DNA of 60,354 nt. Source: JAZMZS01 sp045120955. Its GTDB lineage: Bacteria; Bacillota; Clostridia; Oscillospirales; CAG-272. The position numbers and the translations under genes are program-made. The notes under the pieces were generated by a model. The model did no database searches and was not told where the DNA came from. It was given only the letters and a program-made list of their open reading frames with translations. Each line of letters starts with the position of its first letter. Position 1 is the stretch's first letter. This document shows, in pieces, positions 57,470-60,354 of the stretch. The stretch lies in assembly GCA_045120955.1 (NCBI GenBank), contig JBGVFH010000063.1:1-60354 (forward strand), given 5' to 3'.

Positions 57470-60354
57470 ATGAAAACGAAAAAACAACTTACAAACCGCA
57501 TACTCAGTCTTGTGCTGGCACTTGTGATGGTGCTGGGTATGCTGCCGATGACAGTGTCTGCGGCCAGCAGTGGGAAGTGCGGAGATAATATTACTTGGAA
57601 CCTTAGTAACGACGGAACACTGACACTTTCCGGTAGCGGTGTTATGTATGATAAAGGCAGTTCCGATATTCCGTGGTATGATCAAAAAGGTTCTATTAAG
57701 AAAGTTGTTATTGAAAATGGAATAACCTGGATTGACCAGTATTCATTTTACGCCTGCAACAATTTGACCCAGGTGGTCATTCATGGTAATACAAAGCTGT
57801 CTGGTTATGCGTTTTATGGATGCGGAGCATTGACGTCGGTTTCCTATGGCGGAACAGTTAATCGAATTGAAGGATCCGATGCGTTTGCGTACTGCAAGAA
57901 GCTGTCATCCTTTACGTTGCTTGAAGGCGTAGGAAAAAGTGGCGACGCTTTTTTTGATTGCAAAAATTTATCTATGAAAAATGTTAAACTGGTAGATGCC
58001 AATGGCAATGATAAAACTGAGTATTACACTAAAACGATCACTATTAATATGGCAACAAAATCGAACCCATTGACTATTAAAGGCAATCTGGCAAAAGGTT
58101 CTATTGAGAGCATCCCGGACCAGCAGTATACCGGCGGAGAAGTTAAACCTGCCGTTACAGTAAAGTGGAACGGACAGACGGTTTCAAGCAGCAACTATGA
58201 CGTTGCTTACAGTAATAATATCGAACCCGGTACAGCAACCGTTACTGTCAAAGGTAAGGATGCTAACTACTACACCGGAACGCTGACACAGACCTTTACC
58301 ATTCTGGAGCCGGAGGAAATGACCAGCGTATCTGCGCAGAATGTAACAGCGACCTATGACGGAAATGCACATGGCATTACTGTTACCGGTGCTCCTGCCG
58401 ATGCTACCATCACCTACAGCGGCGCACAAGACGGTACATACACCGGAACGCAGCCTGCTATTGTAAATGTTGCGGACAGCGGTACGATTTATTACAAAGT
58501 AACCGCACAGGGATATAAGGAATTTAACGGATCTGCTTCCGTAACCATAAGTCCAAGAAATATTGCAGACTGTCAAGTGCAGGACATTTCAGCCCAAACC
58601 TATACCGGCTCTGTAATTACCCCTGACGTAACCGTGACTTATGGAAACAAGACACTTACACAGGATGATTATAGCATTTTCGGTGACTCTGTAAATGCGG
58701 GATCAGGTAGCGTAACGATTACTGGCAAGGGCAATTTTGAAGGAACTACCACAAAATATTTCCAAATCACTACAGCAAATATTGCGGATACAACCATCAC
58801 CATTGATCCCGAAAGCGGTACATACACGGGCAATGCTTATACGCCGTCTGTTTCTGTTACCTTTAACGGCGCACCCCTTGTAAAAGACAGCGATTACATC
58901 CTATCTTGGGATAAGAGTGGGTCTACTGCTCCGGGTACCTACACGGTACGAGTTGTGGGTATTGGTAACTTTACCGGTTATGCGGATAAAACTTTCAACA
59001 TCAGCGCCGCAAACATCACCGATGTTAAGGTGGAACAGATTGGAACGCTGACTTATGACGGCGGCAATGCGCTTACCCCTACCGTTTCTGCAAATGCGGT
59101 CGCCGTCAATAATCAGCCGATTACCTTTACCTACAGCACAGAGCAAAACGGCAATTACGGTAGTTTGCCAAGCTTTACCAAAGCAGGCACTTATACCGTG
59201 TACTATAAGGCGTCTGCTCCAAATCACAATGATGCAACGGGTAGCTTTACCGTGACTGTGAATAAGGCTATTGTTACCGAACCGACTATCGCAAGTAAGC
59301 CTTACACCGGCTCTGTGCAGACGGCTGACATCACAGATACCGATTTCTACACCGTGGTTGAAAACAACGGCGGCACAGAAAAAGGCAGCTATGACGTAGT
59401 TCTGAAACTGAAGGATAGTGCAAACTACAAATGGAGCACCACTGACAATGCAGAAGTGACTCTGCAGTTTGTAATCTCTGCAGCCCAAAACACTTGGGAT
59501 ACCAATCCTTCTATCAGCGGTTGGACTTACGGCGAAGCTGCCAAGACTCCTGTCGGTACGGCAAAATACGGTGCTGTAAAGGTGGTTTACACCGGCAAGG
59601 CCAACGACGGAACAGACTACAACAGCGAAACTGCTCCGACAAAGGCAGGTAATTATACCGCAACCTTTACTGTAGAAGGTACAGCCGATTACAGCGGCTT
59701 GTCCGAGCAGGTGAACTTCACTATCGCAAAGAAAGCTGTTACCGTGACCGTAAATGATGCAAGCAAGACCTATGGCGACAGCGATCCTGCATTGACCTAT
59801 ACCCACACAGAGTTGATCGGCTCTGATGTATTGGATATTACCGTATCCCGTGCCAGCGGTGAAAACGCAAACACCTATACCATCACCGCAAGTCAGGCAG
59901 AAGGTGCAAACCCGAACTACGAGATCACCTTCAAGACCGGAACATTCACTATTCACAAGGCAACTCTCACCGTAACGGTTGAGGACAAAACAGCCACCTA
60001 CGGCGACCCTGTTCCGACCTATACTGTGAAGTATGAGGGCTTCAAGAATGGTGACGATAAGGACGATCTTGGCGGCGCATTTGCCTTTGAATGTGGTTAT
60101 GCTCAGTTCTCTGATAAGGGTGAATACACCATTAAGGCAAGCGGATACACTTCCGGTAACTATACCATCAGCTATGTTGACGGCAAGCTGACTGTGAATG
60201 CAAAGCCGATTACCGTTACGATTCAGAACGCAACCAGCGTTTACGGCGATACTCTTGCCGAGCTGAAAGCAACCGATAACGGTATTGTGAACGGCGATAC
60301 CAATGTTTACAGCCTTGCCACTACCGCAACAGGCACAAGCAACGTTGGCAAGTA
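57470..60354 (+). CDS. Giant secreted repeat protein with LRR and MBG-like domains, partial
   Basis: 961 codons are in the window with no stop; the gene continues beyond the right edge. A signal peptide (RILSLVLALVMVLGMLPMTV, cleavage near ASS about residue 35) is followed by a short BspA-like leucine-rich region (about 60-150: IPWYDQKGSIKKVVIENGI, YSFYACNNLTQVVIHG), then many beta-rich units of ~70-90 residues that resemble MBG/YDG-type domains (YTGGEVKPAVTV, TKTYGDSDPALTY-like, TATYGDPVPTYTV). Such proteins are usually surface adhesins or matrix proteins. CGGAGG lies upstream of ATG 57470. Codon use (GTAC, ACC, GGC) differs from the chromosome, supporting transfer. Confidence 0.85.
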   Translation, partial: MKTKKQLTNRILSLVLALVMVLGMLPMTVSAASSGKCGDNITWNLSNDGTLTLSGSGVMYDKGSSDIPWYDQKGSIKKVVIENGITWIDQYSFYACNNLTQVVIHGNTKLSGYAFYGCGALTSVSYGGTVNRIEGSDAFAYCKKLSSFTLLEGVGKSGDAFFDCKNLSMKNVKLVDANGNDKTEYYTKTITINMATKSNPLTIKGNLAKGSIESIPDQQYTGGEVKPAVTVKWNGQTVSSSNYDVAYSNNIEPGTATVTVKGKDANYYTGTLTQTFTILEPEEMTSVSAQNVTATYDGNAHGITVTGAPADATITYSGAQDGTYTGTQPAIVNVADSGTIYYKVTAQGYKEFNGSASVTISPRNIADCQVQDISAQTYTGSVITPDVTVTYGNKTLTQDDYSIFGDSVNAGSGSVTITGKGNFEGTTTKYFQITTANIADTTITIDPESGTYTGNAYTPSVSVTFNGAPLVKDSDYILSWDKSGSTAPGTYTVRVVGIGNFTGYADKTFNISAANITDVKVEQIGTLTYDGGNALTPTVSANAVAVNNQPITFTYSTEQNGNYGSLPSFTKAGTYTVYYKASAPNHNDATGSFTVTVNKAIVTEPTIASKPYTGSVQTADITDTDFYTVVENNGGTEKGSYDVVLKLKDSANYKWSTTDNAEVTLQFVISAAQNTWDTNPSISGWTYGEAAKTPVGTAKYGAVKVVYTGKANDGTDYNSETAPTKAGNYTATFTVEGTADYSGLSEQVNFTIAKKAVTVTVNDASKTYGDSDPALTYTHTELIGSDVLDITVSRASGENANTYTITASQAEGANPNYEITFKTGTFTIHKATLTVTVEDKTATYGDPVPTYTVKYEGFKNGDDKDDLGGAFAFECGYAQFSDKGEYTIKASGYTSGNYTISYVDGKLTVNAKPITVTIQNATSVYGDTLAELKATDNGIVNGDTNVYSLATTATGTSNVGK

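Noticed and set aside
57452..59956. Minus-strand open frames opposite the giant surface protein
   Set aside because: They are shadows of the repeat-rich plus-strand frame, with no ribosome binding sites and improbable Cys/Arg-rich composition.
1..60354. CRISPR array
   Set aside because: No regularly spaced direct repeats of 23-40 bp were seen. The tandem copies at 13711 have a 105-bp period without spacers.
1..60354. tRNA or rRNA genes
   Set aside because: No T-loop (GGTTCGA-type) plus acceptor-stem combination and no rRNA landmark was noticed in the intergenic regions.

Overview
The window looks like a chromosome segment from an anaerobic, spore-forming Clostridia bacterium, probably an Oscillospiraceae/Ruminococcaceae-type gut commensal. 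The evidence is a GerA/SpoVAF germination protein, RemA, a PASTA Ser/Thr kinase with its PP2C phosphatase, a TM1266-type hydrogenase-system regulator, near-consensus sigma-A promoters with 16-18 nt spacers, and GGAGG-type ribosome binding sites. The species assignment is an inference; there is no rRNA or tRNA in the window.

Region 1 (1-13.6 kb, + strand) holds the tail of an aldose 1-epimerase, a spore germination protein, a KtrB/KtrA potassium channel operon, NADP-type glutamate dehydrogenase, a three-gene VTC / DUF4956 / beta-helix lipoprotein operon, a polar amino-acid ABC transporter, a polysaccharide-deacetylase lipoprotein and a small membrane protein. Four copies of a ~105-bp structured repeat, each placed directly behind an intrinsic terminator, lie between these units.

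Region 2 (13.9-25.2 kb, both strands) holds an alpha/alpha-barrel sugar-hydrolase-like protein, a LexA-like repressor with a palindrome at its own promoter, several unknown proteins including a 606-residue surface protein, an MreB, a MATE exporter and a PepD-type dipeptidase. Region 3 (25.3-28.3 kb) is an operon of a TM1266-type regulator and a NitT/TauT-type ABC transporter, preceded by a promoter and a ~165-nt structured leader ending in a terminator; it is a good riboswitch candidate. A clan-A glycoside hydrolase follows on the minus strand.

Region 4 (29.6-45.8 kb, minus strand) is a conserved housekeeping block: yicC, remA, gmk, rpoZ, priA, def, fmt, a YugP-type protease, rsmB, rlmN, PP2C phosphatase, PASTA kinase and rsgA, preceded by a J-domain protein, a DUF5685 protein and a DUF1643 protein. 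It couples DNA replication restart, protein N-terminal processing, rRNA modification and cell-wall signalling. Region 5 (46-53.6 kb, + strand) holds a CdaR/PucR-like regulator, ftsEX, the M23 hydrolase probably activated by FtsEX, a CtpA protease, greA and lysS.

Region 6 (53.6-60.4 kb) is accessory DNA with different base composition: a streptothricin-type GNAT acetyltransferase, an AT-rich repeat tract, a 32-codon leader ORF inside a chain of perfect stem-loops, an ArpU-like regulator, a broken Maff2-family conjugation gene fused to a fragment with an AP2-like motif, a TetR regulator, and the first 961 codons of a huge secreted protein with LRR and MBG-like repeats that runs off the window. 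It looks like a decayed integrative conjugative element next to lysS.
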